Source: Trifolium pratense (lineage: Eukaryota; Streptophyta; Magnoliopsida; Fabales; Fabaceae). From it: a DNA stretch of 64,000 bases. The notes under the pieces are model-generated. The model had not been told where the DNA came from. It was given only the letters and a program-made list of their open reading frames with translations, and made no database searches. The position numbers were made by a program, and so were the translations under genes. How positions within the stretch are numbered: position 1 is the stretch's first letter; each line of letters opens with the position of its first letter. The stretch is from contig NC_060060.1 of the NCBI RefSeq assembly GCF_020283565.1, positions 12,648,001-12,712,000 of the forward strand, written 5' to 3'. Shown here in pieces: positions 52,451 through 64,000 of this stretch.

Positions 52451-52976
52451 TTGACAGAAACACTGAGTACATAAAAGAGCACTGCAAAAAAAGATTGATA
52501 TATAGACCATGGCATAAGTGGTACAACACAAAATTCTAGCTTCCTTTGAGGGACAATGAAATGGAAAAGTTGCAATATTTCTACAGCAAGCAGCCAAGCA
52601 CAACACAAGCACTTAACATTCCTACTTTTGCTACAGCAAGCACAACACAACACAAGTCCTTTGTAAAGAGTCAGACTCATTTGCTAAAAGGTAGAAAATT
52701 AAAACAAAGATAGAATAATCTCCTTGAAATTTACTGCTAGTTATAAATGATAAATAAATAGATAAATCAAATAAGTTGAAGGTATACAATACGCAAGCAA
52801 GCAGTGCTTAATTTAAAAAGAATATAGCATCATTTATCATATGAAACTTGAATTCATAAAATGTTAAACATGAAAAAGTATAACATGCCAAAAGCAACAT
52901 ATGCATAATTGGTGATTAGAGTGACTTACAAAAACTTTAAAACCTAGAATTCAGGACAAAAACAACATTATCAAGA

Positions 52977-53280
52977 TCAAATGCACACTTGACTTTTCTC
53001 ACACTTCAAATTGAGTCCATATGCATACTTGATGTCTGTCTTTGGGAGTTTTCTGTTAAGCATCCTTGTTGGTGTAGACCGAGGACTAGCTATGCTTACA
53101 GGAGAAGAACCTGAAGTTATCACTGTAGCAAGATTTGCAGACACTAAAGATGAATACATAGCCAAAGAGCAATGAAGAAATAGCTGAAGCATGAATGATA
53201 CTCTCACCTAAGCTCAGCGAGGGGCCTATCCAACTCGGAACACTGAGTTTGGAGCATGGCGGCGAATATTTCTGCCAGAG
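52977..53280 (-). other. Exon-like segments, product unknown
   Basis: On the minus strand a 64-bp segment (about 53,216-53,279) has a good acceptor (TTTCTCTCTGGCAG) and donor (TTAG/GTGAGAG), with a frame reading IFAAMLQTQCSELDRPLAEL. About 80 bp on, an open stretch reads ATVITSGSSPVSIASPRS and continues to LPKTDIK. I do not recognise either and could not join them in phase with confidence. It may be the 5' part of a decayed gene, a non-coding transcript, or chance. Confidence 0.3.
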
Positions 53281-53850
53281 AGAAACACATTCAAAATTAA
53301 GTTCATGACATATAGTTCTATTGCATCTATCACAGAGCAAATGGGCATTATATCAAACACCTACAATACATTTTATCTTAATTCTATTTCTATCCCCACT
53401 AAATGGAGATAACAAAAGTAAATATCATGAACGAACCTTTTCATCATTCAAAACCATTTGAACAAAGTTTGTTTGGTCCTGATTCAAAAAGTTGGAACAT
53501 CCCAAATCCTCACAACCCTAATCTCCTTAATTCTCCATGCCTCGCTACCTGGCTGTAAATTGGAAATCAGATCAAACACAGAATTCATTTTGAAGTTCCT
53601 TCTGTTACTTGCATCGCAAGCTGTTAGCAAACAGTTACAGCCAGTCTCAGTTAGTTGCAATCCACAAGTTATTAATGAATAAAATTGAACTACAGAAAAA
53701 AATTCATAATAAAAAAGAACCACTCTTTATTATAACACAAGAAACAAGATTTGGTACAGATTTTGTTTTCTACATAACCAAAGGGGGAGATTACAACATT
53801 AAATTGAAACCTGAAATTACAATCTAAAATTGATTACAATCAAACAGTTT

Positions 53851-55400
53851 TCAGTTTACATCAAACGATCTTACAATCGTTCCAATAGCAGCAAGTATCG
53901 AAATCATGAGGACACATCCATTGAGCATCTGATGTCCTACCCAGCTTCTAGTCCATCTCAGAATTTTTTTCTCTGATAGGTACATTGTAATTGGGAGATA
54001 AACGGCCAAGGACCAGAACCCGAAAGCTCCTAATGTTCCAATTATATATGTGAAGGAAGGAAATGCCATGGCCATGCAGGTTGTGAATACAACAAAGCTG
54101 GTCCTCCATATTGGACGAAATACTGACAGTCCATCCTCTGTGAAAACTTCACTACCAGACCACCTATGTGCAACCCAATTCTCGACAAACGCAAGAAGTG
54201 GTTGCGAAAATACCTAACATAATATAATATAAAGGTGGTTACATTAGATTTATTACATTTTTTTGTTACTTTAAATTATCTAACTAGGGCTTCGTAGTGT
54301 AGTAAGATGCAGTTAATACCTGGTATGCCCCAATCAAATGTACAACAACCGCGAGGTTGGCAATGTCGACAAGCCAATATAGGCGGTCATAGTAAAAGGA
54401 ACCAAACCCGGCCAGTAGGTTTTCAGGTGCATAATCTCCAAAGGATGCATAACCTATGCTTCCACACAGTAGATAAAATGCTGTAACACTCACGATGCTC
54501 ACCACAGATGCCCTTTTCATTGTATTATGCTCAGCAGGAGATTTTATGGTGTCCTGTGCAACAAAACAAATATGCATTATCCTATGTAATAATTTGCATT
54601 TGTGTCAAAAGCTATAATGGAGAAGGAATATGCAAACCTGAATTTCAATGAGTGTAATGGAGAAAGAGTATGCAAAAGCTATTGCCCCTAAAGCTTGTAA
54701 TCTCTTCCATATTTTCTGTGCGCGAGGGATTGTGTCGGTGCTAATTCCTGTTAAGCTTCTTTTACTAATTCCATTTTCTGAGAGGTGAAAAATTAGAGCA
54801 AGATGTTTCATTAAAAAAGTTCATACTAATTTAGTGGTAATATATTTATATGTAAGTTTTGTACCTGCTACTTTGGCCATGCCTAAACCAAGTCCAATTC
54901 CAGAGTAAATGAGGGACATGATAGTTGCAATTATGGATAGCCATGATACTTTATTTAAATTTGAGAGATGAGAAAGTACCATTTCGACCAATCCAAATAA
55001 TATCATGTACATCCTAGATTTACCAGATACATCACATGGATCTTTTGCTTGAGCCACATGCATACAATGTGTCCTTTCTATGGCCCTGAGAAACATTCAA
55101 AAAGGTCAATAACACATCATGAATACAATTAATACAAGGAAAGTCTGTATTATAATTTAAGTTACCCAAAATTTTCTAGTGTTAAAATAAGTTCAACATA
55201 TCAACAAGTTAATTAACTTTATAGAACAAACAACAATACATAACTAATAACACTTATATTTTAACAACTCACATCATACTAGTTGAGGCAGCAATTGTGA
55301 ATCCAATTGCAATTCCACAGATATTCAGATATTGAAATAGGCCACAAATTTGGACATGTCTTCCTCCTGCCCAAAACAACAACACAATCAAATTTCATCA

Positions 55401-55449
<49 letters not shown>

Positions 55450-58423
55450 TCACATCACAGGTTTTTATCTTGTTACTCACCCAAGATAGACTTGACAGCA
55501 TCGGTGTATGTGTAACTATTTGTCCGTCCGGTAACCGATTCATCTCTCCTGTAACAGTGTGTTAACAGGATGGAAGTGTAACAGTTGACAGCTGTGAACA
55601 GAACCATTGCAATCGGTCCAAAGATCCACCCAAGCTGCGCCATTGCCCATGTCAATGTAAGGACTCCTCCTAAGCTTATCACAGCAGTGGTGATATGAGC
55701 AGTTGCTGTCCAAAATGTTCCTACAATGCAACAATTATTTTAGAATTCAGTAAAAAGGTGAATTTAGCATAAATAGTTCCATAATCTATCTCTTTATGTA
55801 GTTTGCCAGACTATAATCAAAATATTTAATGTGTGCTTTTCTGAAAGAGAATGTATAGCATAGTAAACAAGGGATCCAAATCCAACAATTCTCCCAAGTC
55901 TTATGTATCTTGCAATAGCACCCTGCATAAAGCTTTTATACAATGGCAAATTAAAGGAAGAAACATCCTCAAACCATATCAGTCTTCATTAGTTTCCTTT
56001 GATGTTAGGCTTATTCCAATCCAAATTATATATCTCCTTAATTATTAGCTATATGCTCTATAATATACTCTTTAGATTACCTGAATGTTCGATTTTGGTA
56101 GTATACCAATAACTCATGTCAACTAGATAAATTACAACCATTTATGTGCATGTTTACAAGAATAGAATTGGCTCAGTTAGATTGCAAAGACTGTTATACT
56201 CATGTACATCGATACAGTAAAAAGTGTGCAATTTTGTTTTGTCACAACTTACATGATCAATCTAGCTATGGATGGTATTTAACTACATTGTGTCACGACC
56301 TTTGAAAATTAGCATGTCTGCATGATTTCAGTGAGCTAAATCATTGTGATGTGAATCCCTCCCTACTTTAAGGGTTAGCATATATAAGATGCATATTTTG
56401 AGTGTGACAACAACAGATCAGGTATATCAATATACTAATATGGAAAATAGGGTCAATATAATATCTTATACAGAATTTCAGCATATTGTATATTTTTATT
56501 TCTTGAACTGCAAATACAGTATATTATTGACGAACAAGATGAAGTACAAACAGTACATCATAGTGATACACAAGAATGCAAGTCTCGTCTAACACGCCTA
56601 AGAGCAAACAAAAACAAAGTTAAAGAGCAATCCTAAAACAAAAGATAGGAAAGCTATAAAAAACAACCCTGCTCAGCCCCATCTCAAACCTGATTCTACA
56701 AATAAAATAAGCAAAGTTGTATAACCTTGTATTCCAAGTTTGATAACTACAAATGCAAAGCAAAGTAATAGCCTAAAGGAACCACCAACTCACAACCCTG
56801 CTGACAAACATACTCACAAAGTCCCTCCAACAACACCAAACACCTAGCAGACTAGAAAGAACAACCTGCTACCAACCAGCCACACTGCTTCACCGCTCCA
56901 GACACAAAGTCGGCTTCAAGCTCACCTCGTAGAACATGCACTGAGATATTCTATTGTTACCCGTCCCCCATCTCCAAGACAATAATTTAATTTCATCAAC
57001 TGTTGCCTGAACATCCTCCACTTGATGTGAAAATATTTTCCGATTTCGGGTATTCCAAATTGACCACATGGTTGTAAGCCAAACCAACCAAAGACCTCTT
57101 TTACGTTTCTTATAACTAGCACAACCACTCAAAATTTCAAAAAGAGAAGAAATATTTGAAGGAATCACCACCACTAAACTAAACCAACTAAACACTTTTT
57201 GCGAAATTTTAACAGCAAAATCACAATGAAGCAGAAGATGAGTAACAGATTCAGCCCTTCCAACACACAGCACACAGTCCACAGACAAATTGGGAGTTAT
57301 AATCGATTGATGTGCTAAATTTGGTTTTGTCGGTAAACCGTTGTGAAGCATCTTCCACGCCAACACTGCTACTTTTGAAGGCGCTGCACTTTTCCAAATA
57401 TTCTCGAATACAAACGAGTCTACAATATCATCCCGTCATCCTCATTCAACAGAATCGGAGCAAGCAAGGAATATGCAGATTTAACTGAAAACTTCCCATC
57501 ATCACTATGTCTCCAAACCCACCTATCCTCCTTAGAAGTCAAGAGCTCTTCCAACACAACAGTTTCCCACTAAAATAACCTTCGCCACCACCGAGAATTC
57601 CACCTCCATGTAGTACCATCCCACTCGCCCATTTCCATAACATTACACATTTTCTGTTCCGAAATCAAATAAAGGAGAGGGAAACTTTCACAAAACGAAA
57701 CAGTTCCTACCCAACAATCTGTCCAAAACATCGTATTAGCACCATTTCCTATTCGCCTACACACCTAACTAGCGAACCAATTTTCTCGAAAAGTCGAGTT
57801 CACTGAAGCCACATTCTTCCACCAGTTTGACGCAGAGGACAAAAGAGCAATGTCATCCCAAACCACCCCTAGAAAGAATCCCTTCTCTATATATGTATCC
57901 ACCAAAACTTCTTTTCACAACGGCCTATCATTTTGTAACAATTGCCATCTCCATTTAGATAATAAACTAAAATTCAACCGCTCGCAGTCACGCACGCACA
58001 CCGAGCCCACCTTTCTTTTTAGACTTACAAACAACTTTCCACTTAATCCAATTCACTTTTTTAACTCCTTCTACTACACCACCCAAAGGAACTCCCTTCC
58101 AATTAAGCATATTGTATATTATGTTGACCGGTTGAGTTGAGTGTATGAATAACTACTTGTTTACTATGCTATACATTGTTGTATGCTATTTGTTGATTAT
58201 AACTTAAGTAAACATATAATTAAAAAATTGGGTGTTATATATAATTCAAACCTTTTCTCTTGGTGCGGCCATCAACATCAAAGTAGCGGGAGTAGTCGTC
58301 GAACTCAGTGGATGCTGGTTGGATTTGGATTTCTTCATTTGCTTCTAATACAGGTTGAATTTCATGCAGATCTGCTTCCACTTCTTCAATTTGGTTATCT
58401 GCTCTTGGGGTTGCCATCATCAT
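53851..58423 (-). CDS. Amino acid permease (AAP family)
   Basis: Seven exons join in phase: 58252-58423, 55481-55720, 55273-55366, 54865-55085, 54638-54777, 54320-54553 and 53851-54213, giving 487 residues. AAPs are plasma-membrane proton-coupled importers of neutral and acidic amino acids (AAAP superfamily). Visible family marks: an acidic N-tail ending FDVDGRTKRKGTFWTATAHI, AWS-like AMAQLGWIFGP in the first helices, NICGIAIGFTIAASTSMMAI, GLGLGMAKVAG, AFAYSFSITLIEIQDTIKSP, a GAYQVFSQPLLAFVE block and GAFGFWSLAVYLPITMY, about ten to eleven membrane helices. Oddities: helix 1 reads TTAVISLGGVLTLTW, where most AAPs have a GSGVLSLAW-type core, and the C-terminus (RSFDVN) is roughly 15 residues short of typical. 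It may therefore be a divergent paralogue. Intron 1 (2.53 kb) holds a LINE. The start chosen is the first Met of MMMATP; the frame is open further upstream. Confidence 0.9.
55402..55446. repeat. (AC)n microsatellite in permease intron 2
   Basis: About 22 AC repeats about 35 bp upstream of exon 3's acceptor on the minus strand (TG/GT on the transcript), close enough to affect splicing if long; read directly. Confidence 0.95.
56480..58120 (-). mobile_element. 5'-truncated LINE in permease intron 1
   Basis: AGCATATTGTATATT at 56480-56494 recurs exactly at 58106-58120, a 15-bp target duplication around 1.61 kb. On the minus strand the insert encodes the C-terminal part of an L1-type LINE ORF2: RIGNGANTMFWTDCWVG near 57,740, then the zinc-binding RVT region (AWKMLHNGLPTKPNLAH, CVLCVGRAESVTHLLLHCD) and a WLVWLTTMWSIWNTRNRKIF tail near 57,050. 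The frame is interrupted at least near 57,370-57,570 and 57,765, so it is dead. The endonuclease and RT core are missing (5' truncation). It has the same orientation as the host gene. The left end shows only a short T-rich tract as tail. Confidence 0.88.
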
Positions 58424-58480
58424 CAAAGAAGTAGGAGTAGGAGGAATTGTTGTTGAACTGAATTGTTGGACAAGAAGTGC
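58400..58480 (-). pseudogene. Duplicated copy of permease exon 1 end
   Basis: On the minus strand the block CTTTGATGATGATGGCAACC (upstream) closely matches CTTTGATGTTGATGGCCGCA in exon 1, and the match extends over about 60-70 bp on the 5' side. In the matching frame the upstream copy reads QFNNNSSYSYFFDDDGNPK and then hits TAA a few codons later; FDDDG.PK is the canonical AAP N-terminal motif. The presumed start codons (ATGATGATG) of the present gene are this duplicated GATGATGATGG read in another frame. Confidence 0.65.
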
Positions 58481-58621
58481 CAAAACCGAGAGAAAAAAAA
58501 GTAGACTATAGCATTCGTAGTTATAGATAGCAGATGTCAATGATGAAATTGGGTCTTCAAGTTGCAACTTCAATTGGTTTGGAAAAAGTGAGTTACCATC
58601 ATTGAACAAGTTGCTTTCACC

Positions 58622-58942
58622 TTGAAGATATATGGCACTTTAGACATCGTGCATGTTAGCAATGTTGGGATCGCAGGTATCGGTACAATACAAACGTTTA
58701 TTTACTTTCATACGGTGAAAGTCATTAACCAGTTCAATGTCTTAGTTTTTTCTAACCATTTAATTGATGAGATTATTCATTTGATTCTACACCATTGCAG
58801 AGAAAATGTTGTGATTCATAGGAAGGATGGTAAGAAAGCAGTAATTGAGAAGATTCTATATGTTTCTGGTGGCATGAAATGTAGATCAGTTTTGAAGGTT
58901 CTGTTCTGTACTCTCTTACTAAGAAGCATCAAATTTTTTTAA
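58622..58942 (+). other. Uncertain 106-codon open frame
   Basis: An open frame with a moderately coding-like segment (VVIHRKDGKKAVIEKILYVSG), divergent to the permease. I recognise no family, no promoter element and no splice partners. It may be chance or a fragment. Confidence 0.2.
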
Positions 58943-61900
58943 TTTGTCTTTTACACCAATATGGAAAGTTGCATGGTGGATGGAAATAGAGAAATACAAT
59001 TTATAAGTAGCATGCATTCAACATCAACTATATATTGATCTCTGAAACACAATAAGTGAACTACATGTATTTATGTCATGTTGCATTCATATAATAATGA
59101 TATATAAGCTTAATGATAGAGACTGGTTACATCCAATTTTAGTTCATGATATAGACTGGTTGCAGCTAATTTTACTATTTTAATTCATGAAACGTTAGCT
59201 TCTTGTAATTAACTGACCCATACAACATGTGCTAGCAACACAATGAGTTTATATTATATTTTGACAAAAGTCAAATTTTGACAATGGTTAATATATAGTT
59301 TAAATATGTTAGTTAGTTAAAAATACACCTGCTCATTTTTATTTATTTTTTAGCTTTTACCACCTGTTTAATCTGGTTCGGAGATCAGTTCTAGCATTAA
59401 GTGGTTTCAACCCCTCCGATCGCAGTTGTGTTCAACGTCAACCAGCATCACTGAACTAACTAATGATCGGTACACCTGATCATATTTACGAAGATGCGTT
59501 TATATCTTCCTTTTATAGGGGTATTCCCTATATGGAAACTATGCCCAATGGGGCTGCTGACCCCACTAACTTAAGATTATTTTCATCAACTATAATTAAT
59601 ATTATTTTGCTATATGTTGTTTTCACACAAGCTCTAGTGTGATGATAACTTACGACCTAATTTGTTATAAGATGCTAAATTATAGAAATGTGTTATACAG
59701 GGGTGCATCCATACATGATATATTGGTGTAGCCGAAAAAAATACATTCACAAATTTTATAGTTGAAAAAAATATTTTACGTTTATATATTAGTTGAAGAA
59801 ATAGCTTTGCATCGAGAAAGCATAAAAAAAAAATAACAAAGAAATCAAATTTATCTAAAATAATTTAATATGCAATTGAGATCCATTAAAATTAGCAGTG
59901 TTCAATAAAATGTTTAAACGCTTAATGTTGGTGATTTTCAAAAACATATCAAATGATTTTATATTTGTTATTAATTTTTACATGAATTATCTATTCTATA
60001 TGATAAAAAAATTACCACTCCTTTAAGAATTTTTTTTTACCACAACTATTATTCTTGATTTCTTGTGGTGAGTGACTTAAGCCCAATTTCTTAGTAAAAA
60101 ATAATTTTACCGTAAACTCGGTTTACATAATCTAATGTAAACTAATGAAGTTTCCGTACATTTATAAATAAAAAATAACACAGAGCAATGGTTGAATCGT
60201 TCTGCTCAGTATTATTTGATAATGCGGGTACATAGAAAAATGATTGAATCGTTCTGCTCAGTATTTTTTTTTTTATTTTTAAAAGAATTGGTTCAACTTG
60301 TGAAACCACCTGTTTTCTTCCGTTCCTCCGGTTTTCTGGTTCCTTTCTCGGTTTCCTGGAAGAGCGGTTTTCATCCAAGATCAGTTTTGGTTTTAATAAT
60401 TACCTTAAATTTAATTTATTGGTGTAAAACACTCTCTTTTTTTATGCAATTAATCATGATCAGTGTATAGAGTAGTGGAAAAAGAAGAGAGGACAAAGTG
60501 GCATAGTAGTAGATGATATTCAAATAGCCTTTGCTCATTAGTTTTAAAAGAAGTTAACATATAAGAAGAGGCAAGAGGCTCTGCTGAAGAAAAAAAGGAG
60601 GCTGCTTGTTGTTTGATTTTGAAAGGCTGGGGCAAGGTGTTGTTGTTTGTTCCATAACAAATATAGTGGTTATTATATTTTTAGCCATGACCTTGTAACT
60701 TTTTTCAAAAGGCATCGAGAACTGAGCGTTCAGAATAGAATGTTACTCTTGTGAATTTGACCTATGTTATTGTAGTGATGATGATTTGAGCTTAAATGTT
60801 AGCACTCATGTCAGTGACAACTCAAGAAAAAAAAAAATATATATGAATTGAATGAAATGTGATTCATCTTTTTCCCCCCCTTAAATTCTTCCCTTCATCT
60901 TCTTTCCTTGATTCCCTTGACCTTAATGGCTTAAATTTAACTTCTTTCAAAGTGCTCTTGCCACAAATTTCAATTTGGGGATGTTGGGCAATAATTTGTA
61001 GTAATTTTTTATTGATTAATATTTTCTTATAAGTTTATTCGACCTTTTTTATTCTCATCATGAATGGTGTCATTCTACTGCATCAAAATTGATTTTATTT
61101 ATATTATTTGTCTATTCACACAAAAAATTATTTAATTATTAAAATTTGAAAATAAAATATATTTATGATTTCACTTTTTGACACTATAAAGTCCAACAAC
61201 CATCACCATGCAAGCAAGAGACAGAGTTCATACACATACAAAAGACTATAAAATAAATGAAGAAATTTGGAAACTTTATTAACAAATTAAGTCATTGATT
61301 CATTCATTCACCTTACATTGTAGTTAAACTAACACATGATAACAGAATCGTCTAATTAATATATATACTCTCTGTCTTTTTTGGCTTCTATATGATCTAT
61401 TTAATTAAAGAAGATATGCTATAACTTGTATCTAATGATTCATGGTTAATCTATTACATTTCTTCAAAGCAATCATATATACCTGCTACTGTCAGCAATA
61501 ATATAAGCAAAGTGAAATTCAGAAGAAAAAAAAAAATCATGGATATGAAAGAATAAAAACACTCTTACATGAACACATTCCACAGATGAAAACTTTAGAT
61601 TATTTGTTTTAAGTTTAATAAAAAGGTTGAAACTTAAAAGTATAGAGGAGGGGGAAGGTGGATCGTGGTTGACTGACAGGTTGTAAAAGAAAAAGTGGTA
61701 CCCCCATGGATCATGAGTTACTTAATTACATTTTTAGTTGTCTAATTAAATCACCATCATTTATGTATACATATTACTATTAACGTATCCTTCAAAAATA
61801 TTACTATTATTAACGTAATTAACTTAGATGTTGGATGAGATGGGTAAGTTGATTGGTTTTGACATGTAGAGTTTTTCGTCCTGTTTCTATAAAGATTTGA

Positions 61901-62187
61901 GGGGCTATGCACTTAGTTATATACTAGTGTTCTAGGTTGACACATGGTAAAATATGCATTAAACCTAACCCAACCCTAAGCAATTTTGAATTTGAAAAAA
62001 AAATTATGCAAGATTTGAGGGGGTATGCCTTGAAATTGTATTTGGGGTTTAATGTCCTCATTTCAATTTCTATATGTTTGTCATTTAATTTCAATTAGAC
62101 GAGATCGAACGATTTGATTGGAAAAAAATTATTTACTTACAAATGGTAGAATTAGTTGAGACTTAATGATTCTTTCATAAAAACTAG
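58943..62187. other. Intergenic, AT-rich
   Basis: No gene recognised. Notable are a partial 25-bp direct repeat at about 60,188-60,265 (TTGAATCGTTCTGCTCAGTATT twice, 52 bp apart) and another scar-like duplication near 61,770-61,815. Confidence 0.5.
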
Positions 62188-62816
62188 ATTTCATGTAGGG
62201 ATGGCAATTTGACCCATACCCAATGGGCACCCGCAAAAAATACCCATAACGGGTAGGGTAAAAACCCGCATTTTGGGTACGGGCACGGGTATTGGTAATT
62301 ACCCACAAAAATGAATGGGTATGGGTGCGGGTACGGGTACCTTAGTACCCACCCCGCCCCATACCCACATAATATATTTATTTATTTTATATATGTTTTT
62401 ATATAATAACATATGTATATCATTTTTAAAAAATACAACAACAATTAAATTATTAGACATTTTTAATAAAAACATTTATTTATAATATAATACAAACACA
62501 ATGTGACAAGGAAATAAACTTTAACATGATATTGGTAAATTTTTTGTTTATAATTTTTCTGAGTCAACATTAAAATTTTTTTTAAAAAATAATTATATTA
62601 AAACGATATGATGTTTTATAATCGATCGATTTATTTTTATCAAAAATGCGGGTAACGGGTACGGGTATGGGTACTTAGGTACCCATAGGGTATGGGAACG
62701 GGAACAAAGATCGTTACCCACGCGAATATGGGGATGAGTACGAGTATTTTTTTAATCTGCGGGTATGAGGATGAGTACTATAGTACCCTATACCCATTGC
62801 CATCCTTAATTTCATG
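62188..62816. mobile_element. hAT-type MITE with 8-bp target duplication
   Basis: ATTTCATG at 62188-62195 recurs exactly at 62809-62816. The 613-bp insert begins TAGGGATGGCAAT and ends ATTGCCATCCTTA, its near-perfect inverse. The subterminal regions are dense in ACGGGTA / TACCC motifs. Non-coding. It shares the terminus with the element at 9,317-9,933 but differs in subterminal motif (GGGTAC versus GGATAT). Confidence 0.9.
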
Positions 62817-63200
62817 AGTCAATTTCTCTGACTAGTTGAATTTGAATAGTAGTTAGAGTGTTAAAATATCTTATTCATTCTAATTAGGTGAGATTCGACT
62901 TTATTATTGAGAAAATTTGATTCCAAACACGAAATGCCAAAATTCCATCACCATAGCTAAAATCTAATTTTTTTTATTTTTTATTTTAAAAAAGGCAAAG
63001 AGAAGTTTATGAGGCATGCTTTTAAAAGTCTCATACAATGCAAAGTAGCTTGCCATTTAGGCAGCTCTAGACTAGTAAGCAGTGCTTAGAAAACAAGACA
63101 CACATCCAACCCTTTACTCATGGAGCTACCCCAAGACACAACAAGCTCAAGCTTATCCGTGTACAAATCAGTACTTCCATTTATCAATTCAAGTTATTAG
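62817..63200. other. Short intergenic stretch
   Basis: AT-rich, no gene seen; ends at the LINE fragment. Confidence 0.4.
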
Positions 63201-64000
63201 GTAGACAAGATAAACCATTGTCAAGCTTCTGGACAAAAAATCAATAGTCAAAAAACAGAAATCTACTTCTCTAAAAATGTCGATCAACAGGTCAGGGAGG
63301 ACATTTTACATCACACGGGTTATAAACAAATCAATAACATGGACAGGTATTTGGGGGCAAATATTAGTCCAGGCAGAGCTTCTAGGGGAAAGTTTAATAA
63401 CATCATTGACAAAATACAAAACAAGTTGAGTGGATGGAAGCAACAATGTTTGAGCTTTGCAGGCAGACTTACTCTATCTAAATCAGTTTTGAGCTCTATA
63501 CCATACTATCATATGCAGTATGCCAAGCTCCCAAAAAACCTCTGTAATGAGATGGAAAAAATTCAAAGGAGTTTTTTATGGGGAGATACTGACCAATCTC
63601 GTAAACCCCATCTAGTTGGATGGGACATTTGTTGTCTCCCAAAGAATGAGGGTGGTCTAGGCATTAAGAGACCTCAACATATAAATGACGCTTTTCTTAT
63701 GAAAATGCTTTGGAATCTGATCAACAAACCAGATGACCTTTGGTGTAAGGTTCTTTATAATAAGTATGGAAGAAATAAGGACTTGAGAGTAACAATAAGC
63801 TCTCAACCCTATGACTCTCCTTTGTGGAAAGCTTTGACAGGTATTTGGGAAAAATTCCAGCAGAATATTGTGTGGCAGTTGGGAGATGGAAACAATATCA
63901 ACTTTTGGCTGGATAAATGGACCCCGAGTGGAACTTCTTTGCTCTGTGTTACTAATCAAATTATTATTGACACGACTCTTTCTGTGAGGGATGTGCTTAC
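63201..64000 (+). mobile_element. LINE ORF2 fragment, runs off the right edge
   Basis: Open from 63201 (a TAG precedes it) to the window end with no internal stop. The translation is the region after the RT catalytic core in plant L1-type LINEs: CQASGQKINSQKTEIYFSK, YLGANISPGRASRGKFNNII, LSGWKQQCLSFAGRLTLSKS, FLWGDTDQSRKPHLVGWD, CCLPKNEGGLGIKRPQ, then NINFWLDKWTPSG at the start of the zinc-binding RVT region. The YADD catalytic core is absent upstream, so the copy is 5'-truncated or decayed there. The intact frame over 800 bp suggests a fairly recent copy. Confidence 0.9.

Larger units (their letters stand above)
51061..53850. other. Intergenic between PUX1 remnant and permease
   Basis: No complete gene. 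It contains degenerate repeats near 52.1-52.4 kb and an exon-like segment near 53.2 kb. Confidence 0.5.

Noticed and set aside
55307..55565. Open frames with Thr-His repeats
   Set aside because: They are the AC microsatellite in permease intron 2 read in two frames.
56081..56117. Alternative first exon of the permease (MSYWYTTKIEHS)
   Set aside because: It joins in phase to 55,720, but lacks family features. The exon at 58,252-58,423 encodes the expected DGRxKR end and also joins in phase.

Overview
The window is plant nuclear DNA from a eudicot, most likely a papilionoid legume; the species is an inference. It is AT-rich, with intron-split genes carrying GT..AG introns, (AT)n microsatellites and a dense load of plant transposable elements. 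I see no bacterial, organellar or viral genes, and no tRNA or rRNA genes.

Layout. 1-12.9 kb holds no recognisable host gene: it has a 2 kb foldback element with a hairpin-rich tandem array, hAT-type MITEs, LINE debris and many short retroposon scars. 12,890-17,768 is a non-autonomous CACTA transposon with matching ends and a 3-bp target duplication, carrying a chimeric, broken DUF547-type gene fragment. 20,596-23,396 (+) is a VND1-3 type NAC factor, the switch for xylem vessel differentiation. 23.4-31.3 kb is intergenic. 31,394-32,015 (-) is a short stress-type linker histone H1. 33,838-37,861 (+) is a six-exon gene for a small coiled-coil protein. 39,372-40,472 (-) is GDP-mannose 4,6-dehydratase, with two MITEs directly upstream. 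42,592-44,925 is a young, gene-less copia-type LTR element. 47,090-48,671 (-) is ribosomal protein uL2 (RPL8). 49,784-51,060 (-) is a decayed PUX1 (UBX domain) gene. 53,851-58,423 (-) is an amino acid permease whose 2.5 kb first intron contains a LINE. 58.6-64 kb is intergenic and ends in a second LINE running off the right edge.

The host genes are unrelated single loci (cell-wall transcription control, chromatin, nucleotide-sugar synthesis, translation, amino acid transport); nothing suggests a cluster or shared pathway. The most distinctive signal is mobile-DNA activity: a series of tiny inserts, mostly an A/T run plus a few bases, each flanked by 12-20 bp direct repeats, beside longer truncated retroposons with the same anatomy; the 202-bp hairpin array inside the foldback; an in-frame two-gene chimera inside the CACTA; and a partial duplication of the permease first exon.
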